In this document: positions 31,470 to 42,236 of the stretch, piece by piece | Layout: each line of letters begins with the position of its first letter | How positions within the stretch are numbered: the first letter of the stretch is position 1 | NCBI GenBank assembly: GCA_014529385.2 | Contig: JABFUD020000300.1 | Coordinates: 21,576 to 85,575, forward strand | DNA: 64,000 nucleotides | Source of the DNA: Adiantum capillus-veneris | Taxonomy: Eukaryota; Streptophyta; Polypodiopsida; Polypodiales; Pteridaceae | Direction: 5' to 3' | Translations under genes and position numbers: made by a program | Notes under the pieces: model-generated | Database searches by the model: none | Told to the model about the DNA's origin: nothing | What the model saw: only the letters and a program-made list of their open reading frames with translations

Positions 31470-32900
31470 GTATTAATAGAAAAATCAAGCAATATAGAGA
31501 TGTGTTTGTAAGGTCATACAAATGGCTTAAGGGACTAGATCCAAGAATCTTTGAACATTGCATACCTCTTAAGAGTTACACAAAGCCTCATGCACAATGT
31601 CCCTATACATATAATGAGACTTTTGCCAAAAAGATCAAAGAGGAGATAAACAAGCTTAGGGAAGCGGATTTTATCTACGAGATTGAACACATAGACTGGG
31701 TTTCATTTATTTTTGTAGTGCATGCCATTGAAACCCAATGTGAAACTAGTAAGACTACAAAGATACAGAATGAATCCCAATTATGCAAAGAAAGTCAAAG
31801 AGGACATTTATAATTTGCTTCAGGTATGATTCATTACAGAGGTAGCCAACAAAAAATGGTTATTTCCTCTAGTGGTAGTTCTAAAGAAGAATGGAAAGCT
31901 CAGAGTCAATTCCCAAACCATTAAATACCCCTTTCCACTACCATTTACAGAATATGATGCAGGACCAAATTGCATGCCACAAAATGTATAGCTTTATGGA
32001 TGGCTATAGTGACTACAAAGAACTAATGATTGAACCAGAAGACATAGTAAAAGAAACATTTGTAACTGAGTGAGGAGCATTTATTTAGACTTTGTAATGC
32101 TCTAGCTACATTTTAGAGGTCCATGATGAAAATATTTAGTGAGTTTCTGCATAAATTTTTAGCCATCTTTGTAGATGACTTCATTTTGTTTTCCACTGAA
32201 GAGATGCATATATTATATTTGGAAATGGTTTTTGAAAGGTGCAGGGAGAAAATAATTTTCTTAAACCCATTTAAATGTGTGTTTATGGTTAGGAAAGGTC
32301 AGTTACTCGGACACATTGTTTCAAGAAATGGCATCAAGATGGATGAGGACAAGATCAAGATTATTCAACAAGCCGGAGAACCAACTATGGTCTCAGAATT
32401 TAGGTAATTCTTGGGGCACATAAATTTTTATCAAAGATTTGTTCACATGTTTGCAGTTAAAGCCTTACCCCTTTATGAGCTCATAAAGAAAGGAACTAAG
32501 TACATCTGAACTGAAGAATGTGAGAAAACCTTTCAATGCTTGAAAGATGCAATTAGCAGGAAGCCAGTTCTTTGCCAATCCAACTGGGATATTATCTTTC
32601 ATGTACATGTTGATGCTTCAAGAATGGCGATGGGGGCTATACTAACTCAGGCTGATGGGAAGACGGACTACCCAGTCACTTTTCCAGTTATGCAGGTTCA
32701 GTTCATCCAAACAAAGATATTCAAAAACAAAATGAGAGTCACTGGGAATGGTGTTTAGTGCAACTAATTTCAGACATTATTTACTGGCGAAATTATTTCA
32801 CTTTTATGTGGATCATTAGGCTTTATTTTTTTTATTAATAAAGTGATCATACAAGGAAGATTGATCAGATGGGTGGTGTTCTTAATGCAATTCCAATTCA
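31470..32900 (+). pseudogene. pol: RT-RNase H of element D
   Basis: RT entry sequence YRDVFVRSYKWLKGLDPRIF (about 31494-31550) is followed by FAKKIKEEINKLREADFIYE. KNGKLRVNSQTIKYPFPLPF appears in another frame (31888-31950), then YSFMDGYSDYKELM and the catalytic FVDD (about 32170-32182) in AIFVDDFILFS. GHIVSRNGIKMDEDKIKII follows. RNase H has VHVDASRMAMGAILTQADG (catalytic Asp), and the tail near 32860-32920 reads IRWVVFLMQFQFKIF. At least five stops or frameshifts occur, for example near 31740, 32070, 32404 and 32508. It is non-functional. Confidence 0.75.
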
Positions 32901-33099
32901 AGATTTTTCACTGACTTTCTTTCAAGAAGCAGTGAAGGGTACTCTGAAACATCCTTGAGAGATGAACCAGTAGACGTTGAAATATTTCAAAGCACAGTTG
33001 AGGAAGAACCAGACCTAGAATGGCAAGAGGTATATGATTTCCTTTAGCTGGGTAAATTCCCAAAAAAGTGGCCTCAAAATAAGAAAAATGCATTGATCA

Positions 33100-34300
33100 T
33101 TAGAAGTCTTAAATTCACCATTATTGCATAATCACTTTATAGATTGGCAATTGATGGAGTGCTTTGGCATTGTGTACCTTTAAAAGGACGCATGTTGTTC
33201 ATCATTGAAGCACATAAGGGTGATGTTGGAGGATAGTTTTCAATTGACATCACATAAAAGAAAATCGTTCAGGCACGATTATGGTGGCAGTCAATGATGG
33301 CTGATATCGGAACATTTTGTAAGACTTGTGATATCTGCCAGAGGATGCATAGACCAATAATAGCTAACATGACACCACTAACTCCAATTATCTCATTAGG
33401 AATTATTATGAAATGGGGACTTGATTTCATAAGACCATTCAAAAAGATCACTCCCAGAAAGAATAAGTACATTATTATGGATACTTGCTATGTCAGCAAA
33501 TGGGTGGAGGCAAAAACTCTACCAGAAAACACTACTATGTCAAGTGCTTCATTCTTTTATAAGAATATCATGTGCAAATATGGTTGTCCCATTGAGATAG
33601 TGTCAAACTAGGGCACTCATTTCATTTATGATAAGATGGAGATTCTGATGGGGAAATGTTTTCAGCCAAACATAGGAAGTCAACACCATATCATTCCACA
33701 TGCAATGGTCAAGGCTGAAAGTAGTAATAAAGCCATCAAGACTATTCTTACAAAACTTTCTCATAAGGAGAAATACCATTGGGATGCCAAACTTCAAACA
33801 ACATTATGGGCCTACCGAACACCTTACAAAGTCACAACGGGCATGAATCCATTTGAATTGGTTTATGGCACAAAAACAGTTGTACCTATGGAATTTGTGA
33901 TTCCTTAACTTTGAGACTAACACTTGAATATGGGATGGATTTTAATAAGAACCTGAAGAAAGAATTTGATTATCTATTATGCTTGGATGAGATCCGAGAG
34001 AGGGCTATGATGGAACAAGAAGTGATAAAACAAAGGAGAAAGAATTGGCATGACAGTAGAGTCAAGGTTAGATAATTCTGGAGAGGGGACCTAGTTCTAC
34101 TTTACCAGTCCAAACAGGGACCAAATAAACTCAATCTGAAAATAGCATGGTTAGGACCCTATGAGGTGGATTGGGTATTTTCAAATGGAACAATGAGACT
34201 CAAAGATTTATCTGGTCTACTGTTGCCAAGAGTGTACAACAAGGCCAAGATCAAGCTCTATTATTTAGAACAAAAGGTGTTCTAGACCTAGAATCAAAAC
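33100..34300 (+). pseudogene. Integrase of element D
   Basis: The frame 33294-33611 has the CC part of the zinc finger (FCKTCDICQRMH) and the first catalytic Asp in KWGLDFIRPF, then ends in a stop at 33609 just after IEIVSN, where the second Asp (SDxG) would be. The frame 33636-33908 continues with AESSNKAIKTILTKL (the Glu of the DDE triad in AESSN) and WAYRTPYKVTTGMNPFELVY. The C-terminus, about 34150-34280, reads GLLLPRVYNKAKIKLYYLEQ in a third frame. No chromodomain is present. Confidence 0.7.
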
Positions 34301-34766
34301 CACGTTCACAACCGAAAGAGGAACTACTCGACTTGTTATATGTCATCTCAATGAGGTAACCAGTACCAATAATAGTGAGTGATTCGATCAATTCAGTGTG
34401 GGAACCTGCACCAGTCACCCAACTAGTCGAGTCTAGACCAAACAACCATTTAAAATCCCAGCCATCTAAAAGAGGAGAATGAAGCAAATCTCAAAGTGAA
34501 TCTCTCTAGGAATGATTAACCGGACAAGCCAATGCATGTTTGACATGTCACAACTAGAGTGTAGAGACCAAGGACGGACAACTAATGGAGCATTCATGCC
34601 AATAGCATGGCCATTGTTAAGCTAGATCAATTGTAGAGGTTGCAAACAGTACCTCTCAATGGAAGACTAGTGATAATGAAACCAGACAAATCTAATTTGC
34701 CATATCCATTTCCAGTGTCAGCTTAGAAAATGGACAACATAGATTCAAAGGTAACCACTCAAGGTT

Positions 34767-35090
34767 GTGCGAGAGCAATTCAATCAAGCTAAAAATACGA
34801 TAGTCAATGATATTGAACAAATGATGGAAGCTCAAACCTTCAGTTCCAATACAAATGTAACACTGCAACTAGAACTTCAACATGCTCAGGAGGAGCTAAA
34901 GAAACTAAGGGAGGAGAAGACAAGTTGGGTAGCCAAAGACTTGGCTATTCAGATACAAGAACAACAACACAAAAGAGAAGGAAGCACTAGAAAAGAAAAT
35001 CCACAACCTTCTCTGGGAAAATAGGACTATTCTCAAATCAAAGGAAGATGCTCTAAGGGATGTTGATCACTATCAGACACTTTTATAATC
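34767..35090 (+). pseudogene. Extra 3' ORF of element D, first part (coiled coil)
   Basis: The open frame 34767-35024 encodes a charged helix (REQFNQAKNTIVNDIEQMME, then QLELQHAQEELKKLREEK). It continues in another frame to about 35090 (LLWENRTILKSKEDALRDVD). It starts about 470 bp after the integrase. The reading is cut by element A and resumes at 42237. In composition and placement it matches the coiled-coil ORF at 1333-2875. I recognise no known domain. Confidence 0.5.
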
Positions 35091-35125
35091 TAGAAGATCA
35101 AATTTTTAGGATTGCTCAATACACG

Positions 35126-35997
35126 TGTTGTGGGAAACAAGCAAACTGGAACACCTCTATAGCGATGTCACCCAAGAGCGTTGAAAGAGAACTAAAAGAC
35201 ACCAAAATCTTCGAAAAATCCTTTTGAAACACCACAAGTCCAATAGGAGTAGACCCTTGGGAATTTACTAGCCGTCGCCCACCCAAGAGACTATGTCACA
35301 TAGGAGCAAAACCCTGTCAAAGCACGGATTTACAACACACGCCGACCAATGCATATGAACACAAGAGCCTCTCCTTTCAAAATCAAACATCACAAGCCCA
35401 CAACTTCAACATCAATTCCACAATTCATAGATACATGCCCTCCGAATATGTCTACACACAATTTGCCACTAGGCTGCCATAGCCATAACCCTGCAGAGAA
35501 CTAGTCGTAACCTGATGAGCACAACGCCAATTGGGGCACTTTAAATCGTGAGAGAAATCTTGAAAAATAACTGGCTAGAAATCTGAAGATGACTAAAATT
35601 GATTCCATACGCCCCCATGAGCAAAATTGACGCGAACAGAGAGCTGTCCCAGCACGACTACATGTAGAGAAGGCTAGTCGGGGAAAAAACTGCATCCAAG
35701 AGCACCAAGGAGACAGAACGAGATAAAACCTGCAAATTTCTGATCTTTGGCTGAATTTTTTTTAGTTTGTACATGAGTTTTAGTTATATACAAGGCTCAC
35801 TTCAAAAAACTTACTCACAGGAACTTACAGTAGCCCGACAACTGTCACTAGACTAGCGACTTGCAGTGCATGTACATGTGCTTGCTAAAGCAAGCTCAAA
35901 AACCCACAAAAATAAAGCCCACACGCCCTTTTGACATTGGGCGTCATGTCGGTAAGTACAAATTTACAAAAACGGGGTGTCAGAAATGCGCCCAACA
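35126..35997 (-). repeat. 3' LTR of element A
   Basis: On the minus strand it begins TGTTGGG. A TATA box TATATAA lies at 35790-35784. The last bases before the flank read TTGTGGG rather than TGTTGGG, so the exact left edge is 35126 to 35128. Confidence 0.9.
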
Positions 35998-36015
35998 TAG
36001 TTTGCCACACCCCAG
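35998..36015 (-). other. Polypurine-like tract of element A
   Basis: The minus strand reads CTGGGGTGTGGCAAACTA directly before the TGTTGGG start of the 3' LTR. It is similar to the tract of element C. Confidence 0.55.
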
Positions 36016-36024
36016 GCTGGTAGA

Positions 36025-37159
36025 TCATTCATGATCGGCAGCACAAAAGAGATCCTGTAAACCACATGAGGGAGTCTTCAACTCGTCTTCATCATTAACC
36101 ACATGATCAGAAAATTCTTCAAAAGAATGCTCATCCTCAATCACAGTCATCAACCTTGCAATATACTTCTTCAACCTGTAGCCATTCACACGTGCTTTAT
36201 GCGGGGTACCATCCAAGTCAGCAAGCTGATATGTACCATTCGGAAACCTGTTTAAGACCAAGAAAGGACCTTGCCACTTGATTTGAAATTTATTTTGAAA
36301 ATTTCTATCAATCTTACTATTGTAACGAAGCACCATGTCACCCTTCTTGATGTCCTTGTTCTTTACCTTCTCATTTGCCTTTGCTTGACTCTTCTTCAAG
36401 ACCTGCTCATAATGCTCAAAAGCTAACACCCTATCCAATTGTACACATTGCAAATATAAAAGTCTTTCCTTGAATGCTCCTTGGGCTCTTCTTCAAGCTT
36501 TAGAATCATCTTCAAGGATGGTATCTCCACCTCAATAGGAAGTAAAGCCTCTTTGCCAAAAACTAGATGGAAGGGAGAAAAACCAGTACCGGATTTGATG
36601 GCAGTCCTATAAGCCCATAGAGCACAAGGTAGCTCTAAATCCAAGTCTTCACATTGTTTCTTGTCATCTTTGTAAGCATCCTTATGAGATCTCCATTAAA
36701 CCTTTCATTCATGCCATTGCATTGGGGATAATATGGAGTAGTAAACCTGCGATGCACATGAAGCTTTTCACATAGATAATCCACCAACTCTCCCCTGAAA
36801 CTTGGACCCTTGTCAGAAAGTAACTCCAATGGCATGCCAAATTTGCATCAAATATCTTCATATATAAATAAGGAAACATCTTTACTCGTGATGTGCTTGA
36901 CAGCTTTGGCTTCGGCCCACATGGATAGATAGTCAACAGCAGTAAGTATGTAACATTTGCCTCTAGTTGTCATAGGTAGAAGACCTATTGCATCAATACC
37001 CCACTTCTCAAACACATCATAAGCCACAATGGTGCCTCTAATTTCTGATTTGAGAACCCTATTTGCCATGCTTTGACACTCTTTACAAGACTTGCACCAA
37101 TGATGAACATCACATTGAACACTTGGCCACACATAACCCTCCTGCAAGACTTTATGCAA
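36025..37159 (-). pseudogene. Integrase of element A
   Basis: Three overlapping frames. 37159-36848 has the zinc-finger CC (WCKSCKECQSMANR) and the first catalytic Asp in KWGIDAIGLL. 36835-36635 has the second Asp in LLSDKGPSFRG, then YYPQCNGMNERFNGDL with the Glu. 36644-36423 has WAYRTAIKSGTGFSPFHLVF, and 36453-36025 the C-terminus with IKWQGPFLVLNRFPNGTYQL and VNGYRLKKYI. Frameshifts lie near 36848, 36640 and 36430. No chromodomain is present, in line with Tat. Confidence 0.8.
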
Positions 37160-37219
37160 AGTGATCTTTGCAGCAAAGTGACCACCACAAGAACCCTCAT
37201 GATTCTCCTCTAAAATTTT

Positions 37220-38431
37220 TTAAATTTCCTCTTTCCAAGGCACTTTTCTCATCCCAAGGTCAGCCCCCTTCATATACACGGCATCACCAAGTAGCACATA
37301 CCTTTTGGCACGACGTAGGAAGGCGTACTTTTTTGGCTTTTCCAACTCTGATGGAAGCATACCTGTTTGTAGAAACTCTTCCTCCCTCTCTAAAGCTTCC
37401 ATTCCTAAATAAAGAGGAGAATCAGCCCTTATCACATACAATTTCCCAATTGAAGCTTGCGCTGCACCATGTGCTTCTTCATTTTGAGACATGTCCACAT
37501 GCCTTAAACTCCAAGCTTCAAAATGCTTAAGTAGATTCTTCACTTGAAAACACATATTTTTCAGCCTTGTATTCTTACTTTGCCACACCCCAAGTACTTG
37601 CTTCATCACCAAAAGAGCATCACCTCTTACCCTCACACGACGGATGCCAAGCTCAAGGAAAAGGTTGAGACCTTTCTCCAAAGTAGCATACTCAGCTTCA
37701 TTGTTGCTTTGTTCTGTAAGCTTCAAACTCCTTTTAGTTACAAAAGCACCTTGAGGATCATAAACTACCACACCTCCTGAAGCTTCACCATGCGCTTTCC
37801 TGTAAGAGCCATCAAAAAACAATAGATAGGCATTGTCTATGTCAAGAGCTTCCATGTGTTGCTTCTTCATTGCATCCTCCTTAAGAAGAAGAGGGCTTTC
37901 CTTATAGGTAAGAAAATCAGCCAATGTAGCCCTTGTACTCTCCTCAACAAGAAAAGAGAATTGGAATTCCTGTAGCTCCACAATCCACTTCATGAGCCTC
38001 TTTGACAAAGTAGGGCTATTCACCAATTGAGGTAGAAGAGTGTAGCTAGTGAGGAATGTGAATGGTTTAGGGAGAAGGTAGTGCCTAAACCTTCTATATC
38101 CATAAATCACACTCACCGTGATGAGCTCCACCTCAGTATAGCCTCTCTCCACCTCTAGCTTCACCCTGCTAGCACAATAGATAGGCTTCATGCAATGGGA
38201 ATTGTTACCTCGTTGAAGAAGCATAGCTCCAATAGCATCCTCACCTACTGATGGATTCACATAAAACTCCTTATCCCAATTAGGAGCTTGCATAGCAGGA
38301 AGAGATCCAAGAACCTCTTTGATACCTTGAAAAAACTCTTCACATTCATTTGTCCATTGTAGAGGATCCAACCTTGCTACTTGTTGTAGAGGATAAAGAA
38401 GTTGAGAGGACAAAGGAATGAACCTTTCCAT
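37220..38431 (-). pseudogene. RNase H plus archaeal-type RNase H of element A
   Basis: An open frame of 403 codons. Residues 1-170 are the RT connection and retroviral-type RNase H. Its usual first Asp is replaced (EFYVNPSVGEDAIGAMLLQR), followed by KPIYCASRVKLEVERGYTEV and the tail RLMKWIVELQEFQFSF. From about residue 205 a second RNase H starts: LLFFDGSYRKAHGEASGGVV (Asp codon 37813-37811) and SNNEAEYATLEKGL (Glu codon 37699-37697). A third motif, VRVRGDALLVMKQVLG, follows. Having both domains is the known hallmark of Tat elements, where the first is often catalytically degenerate. The ATG at 38431 is internal; the true reading enters from RT by frameshift. Confidence 0.85.
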
Positions 38432-39110
38432 ATAAAGTAGAAAGTTGCTTTTTATCTTTAGGTGATGGGAGGAGCACCAAAGCCTTCACTTTGTCAGGAT
38501 CCGCTTCAATCTCATTCTCTGAGATCATATGCCCCAAAAACTTCACTCTTGGTTGAGCGAGATGACATTTCTTTGGGTTGAGTTGACCTCCACTTTCATC
38601 ATATTGCTTCAATGCCATCCCAAGCTTTGCACAATGATCCTTTCTAGAGCTATAAACACAAAAGTCATCAATAAGATCCTTCACAAACTTGCCAAGAAAG
38701 GGAGAGAACACCTTGTTGATGCGCTTTTGATACCACGCACATCCATTCATAAGACCAAAAGGAAGCACACAATAACAAAAGCATCCCCATGGCGTGATAA
38801 ATGTGGTCTTCTTTTGATCTTCCAAAGCCAAGGTGAGCTGAAAATATCCAGAGAATCCGTCACATATGCTATACCTCTCATGCCTTGCAATAGAATCAAG
38901 TATGTCATCTATGAAAGGAAGAGGGTATGGATCCCTCTTCATGGCTGCGTTAGGAGGCTTAAAATCAACACATATCCTCCACTTTCCATCCTTCTTGGGT
39001 GTGACAACAATGGGACTCACCCATTCTGCAGTGCTCACAGGACATATGAAACCTGCTTCAAGAAGCTTGTCTACCTCTTCCTTTAAAGCATTAAGTTGTA
39101 CCTGTCCCAT
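38346..39110 (-). pseudogene. Reverse transcriptase of element A
   Basis: An open frame of 254 codons with the full RT motif series: SPIVVTPKKDGKWRICVDF, MKRDPYPLPFIDDILDSIA, CDGFSGYFQLTLALEDQKKT, FCYCVLPFGLMNGCAWYQKR, then VKDLIDDFCVYSS with LIDD at the YxDD position (Leu replaces the aromatic residue). FLGHMISENEIEADPDKVKA follows. The frame is left near 38430, after LSTLYGKV, where reading should pass into the RNase H frame. Functional loss comes from this frameshift. Confidence 0.85.
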
Positions 39111-39170
39111 TCTCCTTAGCTTTTGGCGTACGGGCTGAGCTCCTTCCTTGATTGGAATGTGGATTTCCTC

Positions 39171-39880
39171 TCACTTAAAGCCTCTAATTTCCTCATAAGA
39201 AGTGATGAATAAATTGGGAAATTGTTGTATCATATGTAGGTACTCACCCTTCTCATGACTAGTCAAGTCGGAAAACAACATAACTTGTATCAGCTCTTGT
39301 TTGACATTAGGTTGAACTTTGGGTTGCATCAGCTCTTCAATTTGCTCATAAGGACCAGAGATATCCTCATTCTCCATAAGGCCAAGAAATCTTTGTTTCT
39401 CATCATGCTCTTCTTCAAGAAACAAGGAGGAAACATCTAGATCACTATCACTGCTATCTTCCACTTCACTGCCCTCATCCCCATTGTCTTCTTCTTCACT
39501 TGAGTACTCTTCTTCATCAATTTTCTCATCAAAATCAGCATCCAAAGATTGCTTGCTAGCCATGTCAAACCTCTTCTTATCACCCCTTCTATTGTAGAGA
39601 GTGATGGTACCATGTCCCCAATCCTGTATAGCTTTGGTTGCCTGTAAACATGGTCTTCCAAGGATGAGAGGGAAAGCACCAATACCCGTGGGCATAACAT
39701 GGCAATTGACCAGCACTTTAACATCAAATACATCCACCTCCAAGTCATTTACAACTCCCAAGCACCTCACCCTTGATTGGTTGGCAATTCTTCACCCTGT
39801 TGAGTCCCAACTTTGATACACAAGCTTGAGTAATAACACATACCTGTGCACCTCCATCAATATAAGCCTCTCCAATTCAC
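39171..39880 (-). pseudogene. Retropepsin and acidic linker of element A
   Basis: The catalytic YIDGGAQVCVI lies at about 39863-39832 (DGGA codons 39858-39847) in one frame. A shift near 39780 moves to the frame 39770-39171, which has MPTGIGAFPLILGRPCLQAT and the end of the domain. It then runs into a linker very rich in Glu and Asp (EKIDEEEYSSEEEDNGDEGS) before RT. The same protease-plus-acidic-linker design appears in element C. Confidence 0.8.
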
Positions 39881-41295
39881 TTCCTCTTATGCCATGCATC
39901 CATAGTAGGACATATATTAGGTAGCTCATTCAAAGACAAGACTCTCACTGACCCCCTTGCAAGCTCCTTCTTCATGGGGTTGACTACGTGCTTCCATTGC
40001 CTCTTTAACTTGGGACACATCTCCATGAGTTGCCCAAAGGTAACATCAGCCTTTCTACCCACCAAATCAGCCCTTAAACTATAATTTGGCTGCCCTTCTC
40101 CCAAAGAAAAGTCGGATGCATTGTAATGTTTCCTGGACTTTCTCTTCTTCTTCTCTTTACCTGTACCTGTTTCAACCTGTTTCCCTCTTTTATGGCTGGG
40201 ACTTGCATCACTCATGTCATGATCTCTTGTAACCCTCTTACCTACAGGCATGACCATAGCTCCCAAATCATCCTCTTTCTTCTCCAAACGGATTATGCTT
40301 ACCACTTTTGTTTTGCCCTTCTCTTCTGCTGTCAATCCACTGGGTCCTGCTTCCCCTTTAATCTCAATACCATAATCTTGAGCTCGAGAAGGAATTTGTG
40401 GAGGAAGAGGAAACATGTCTCCACCCATTCTCTTTGGCTTGTCACATTGAGGGCTTTTATGACCCCATTCACCACAATTGTAGCATTGAAACATATCCCC
40501 TCTTCCAGCCATGCCTCTTCCTCTACCACTTGTATAACCCTCATTGCTTCCATAACCACATCCATATCCAGAACTTTGACCTCTTCCACCTCCCATCATA
40601 TGCACACTAAGATTCTTCATAAGACCTACAACCTCTTGCATCTCCTTGCGAAAGGCATTCACATCATGAGAAGCTTGTTGATCATAACCTGGCTCCCTGA
40701 TGAGGACCCTTGGTTGCTCTACCGCTTTCACTTCAAGCTTTGGCTCCACATTGATTCCAAGTTGATGAAGACGCTCTGCTTTCCACTCTTTATTCTTTGC
40801 AATTTCAACTGCCTCCTCAAAGGTCCTTGGATGCTTAAGCTCTACCTTCAAGCGTAGGTTACTCCTCAAGCTTGCAAGAAACCTGTCCTTCTTCAACATG
40901 GCTGGAGGAATTTCAGCCCCCAAAGATGTACACCACTTTGCCCATAACGCATTGAATGCCTTGACAAAGTCTTCTATGGTTTGGCCTTCATCTTGTACTA
41001 AGCCTTGAATAGACTGCCATACCTTTTGTGGGTCTTCCACCAATTGAAAGTGTGTAAGAAAAGCATGCCTTACCATTTCATAAGTCATGACTTGAGGAGG
41101 TTAGGATGATTGTAGCTCCTTTTCGTAGCCTTCCAACCATTCCCTAGCATCTCCCTTCAAACAGAAGTAGAAGATTCGTAGCACCAACGCTGGGTCTTGC
41201 TTGTCAGCAAGAAGGCAAGCAAACTCCATTCTCTCAATGAAACCTTTAGAACTTTCATTTGATTTCCCACTAAACTCCGGAAAATTAAACTCCAT
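39877..41295 (-). pseudogene. gag of element A, one in-frame stop
   Basis: The ATG at 41295-41293 starts MEFNFPEFSGKSNESSKGFI. The frame runs 473 codons to a stop ending at 39877, with a single TAA at 41100-41098 shortly after GDAREWLEGYEKELQSS. The Retrotrans_gag helices are clear (YEMVRHAFLTHFQLVEDPQK, then KKDRFLASLRSNLRLKVEL). The CCHC knuckle CYNCGEWGHKSPQC is intact (40485-40444), after a Gly/Arg-rich stretch. The C-terminal third is basic and serine-rich. The gag packages the element RNA. Starts reading into the LTR (41376) come from non-ATG codons and were not used. Confidence 0.85.
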
Positions 41296-41339
41296 GTCTT
41301 CAAAAACTGTAAAATGAAGGTAACTTGAAGCGATTCCTC

Positions 41340-41353
41340 GGTGGCAGGCACCA
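41340..41353 (-). other. Primer binding site of element A
   Basis: The minus strand reads TGGTGCCTGCCACC, six bases after the end of the 5' LTR (41360). It starts TGGTGCC like the sites of elements C and F, implying a tRNA with 3' end GGCACCA. Confidence 0.55.
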
Positions 41354-41359
41354 AAACAC

Positions 41360-42231
41360 TGTTGGGAAACAAGCAAACCGGAACACCTCTATAGCGATGT
41401 CACCCAAGAGCGTTGAAAGATAACTAAAAGACACCAAAATATTTTCAAAATCCTTTTGAAACACCACAAGTCCAATAGGAGTAGACCCTTGGGAATTTAC
41501 TAGCCGTCGCCCACCCAAGAGACTATGTCACATAGGAGCAAAACCCTGTCAAAGCACGGATTTACAGCACACGCTGACCAATGCATATGAAGACAAGAGA
41601 CTCTCCTTTTACAATCAAACATCACAAACCCACAACTTCAACATCATTTCCACAATTCATAGATACATGCCCTCCGAATCTGTCTACACACAATTTGCCA
41701 CTAGGCTGCCATAGCCATAACCCTGCAGAGAACTAGTCGTAACCTGATGAGCACAACTCCAATTGGGGCACTTTAAATCATGAGAGAAATCTTGAAAAAT
41801 AGCTGGCTAGAAATCTGAAGATGACTAAAATTGATTCCATACGCCCCCATGAGCAAAATTGACGCGAACAGAGATCTGTCCCAGCACGACTACATGTAGA
41901 GAAGGCTAGTCGGGGCAAAAAACTGCATCCAAGAGCACCAAGGAGACAGAAAGAGCTAAAACCTACAAATTTCTGATCTTTGGCTGAAATTTTTTTAGTT
42001 TGTACATGAGTTTTAGTTATATACAAGGATCACTTCAAAAAACTCACTCACGGGCACTTATAGTAGCCCGACAGCTGTCACTAGACTAGCGACTTGCAGT
42101 GCATGTACATGTGCTTGCTAAAGCAAGCTAAAAAACCCACAAAAATAAAGCCCACACACCATTTTGACATCGGGCATCATGTCCATATGTACAAATTTAC
42201 AAAAAACGGGGTGTCAGAAATGCACCCAACA
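41360..42231 (-). repeat. 5' LTR of element A
   Basis: Termini are TGTTGGG and CCCAACA. The TATA box TATATAA is at 42023-42017 on the minus strand. It is homologous along its whole length to 35126-35997. Confidence 0.92.
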
Positions 42232-42236
42232 ACGTC

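Larger units (their letters stand above)
35126..42231 (-). mobile_element. Element A: complete Tat-like Ty3/gypsy retrotransposon
   Basis: It has two 872-bp LTRs (35126-35997 and 41360-42231), a primer binding site, gag with CCHC knuckle, DGGA protease, RT, RNase H, archaeal-type RNase H, integrase and a polypurine tract, all on the minus strand. LTR termini are TGTTGGG...CCCAACA. If the left LTR is taken to start at 35128, the flanks are ACGTG and ACGTC, a 4-of-5 target duplication. The host reading of element D continues across the site (IFRIAQYT | QVIKDAISQ). About forty LTR differences by my count give roughly 95% identity. Gag has one stop and RT and integrase have frameshifts, so it is inactive but structurally complete. 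Confidence 0.9.

Noticed and set aside
38529-39086. 185-codon plus-strand frame opposite RT of element A
   Set aside because: Antisense to intact RT motifs; no domain of its own.
40126-40857. 243-codon plus-strand frame opposite gag of element A
   Set aside because: Lies wholly antisense to a clear gag with a CCHC knuckle; its composition is that of a shadow frame.
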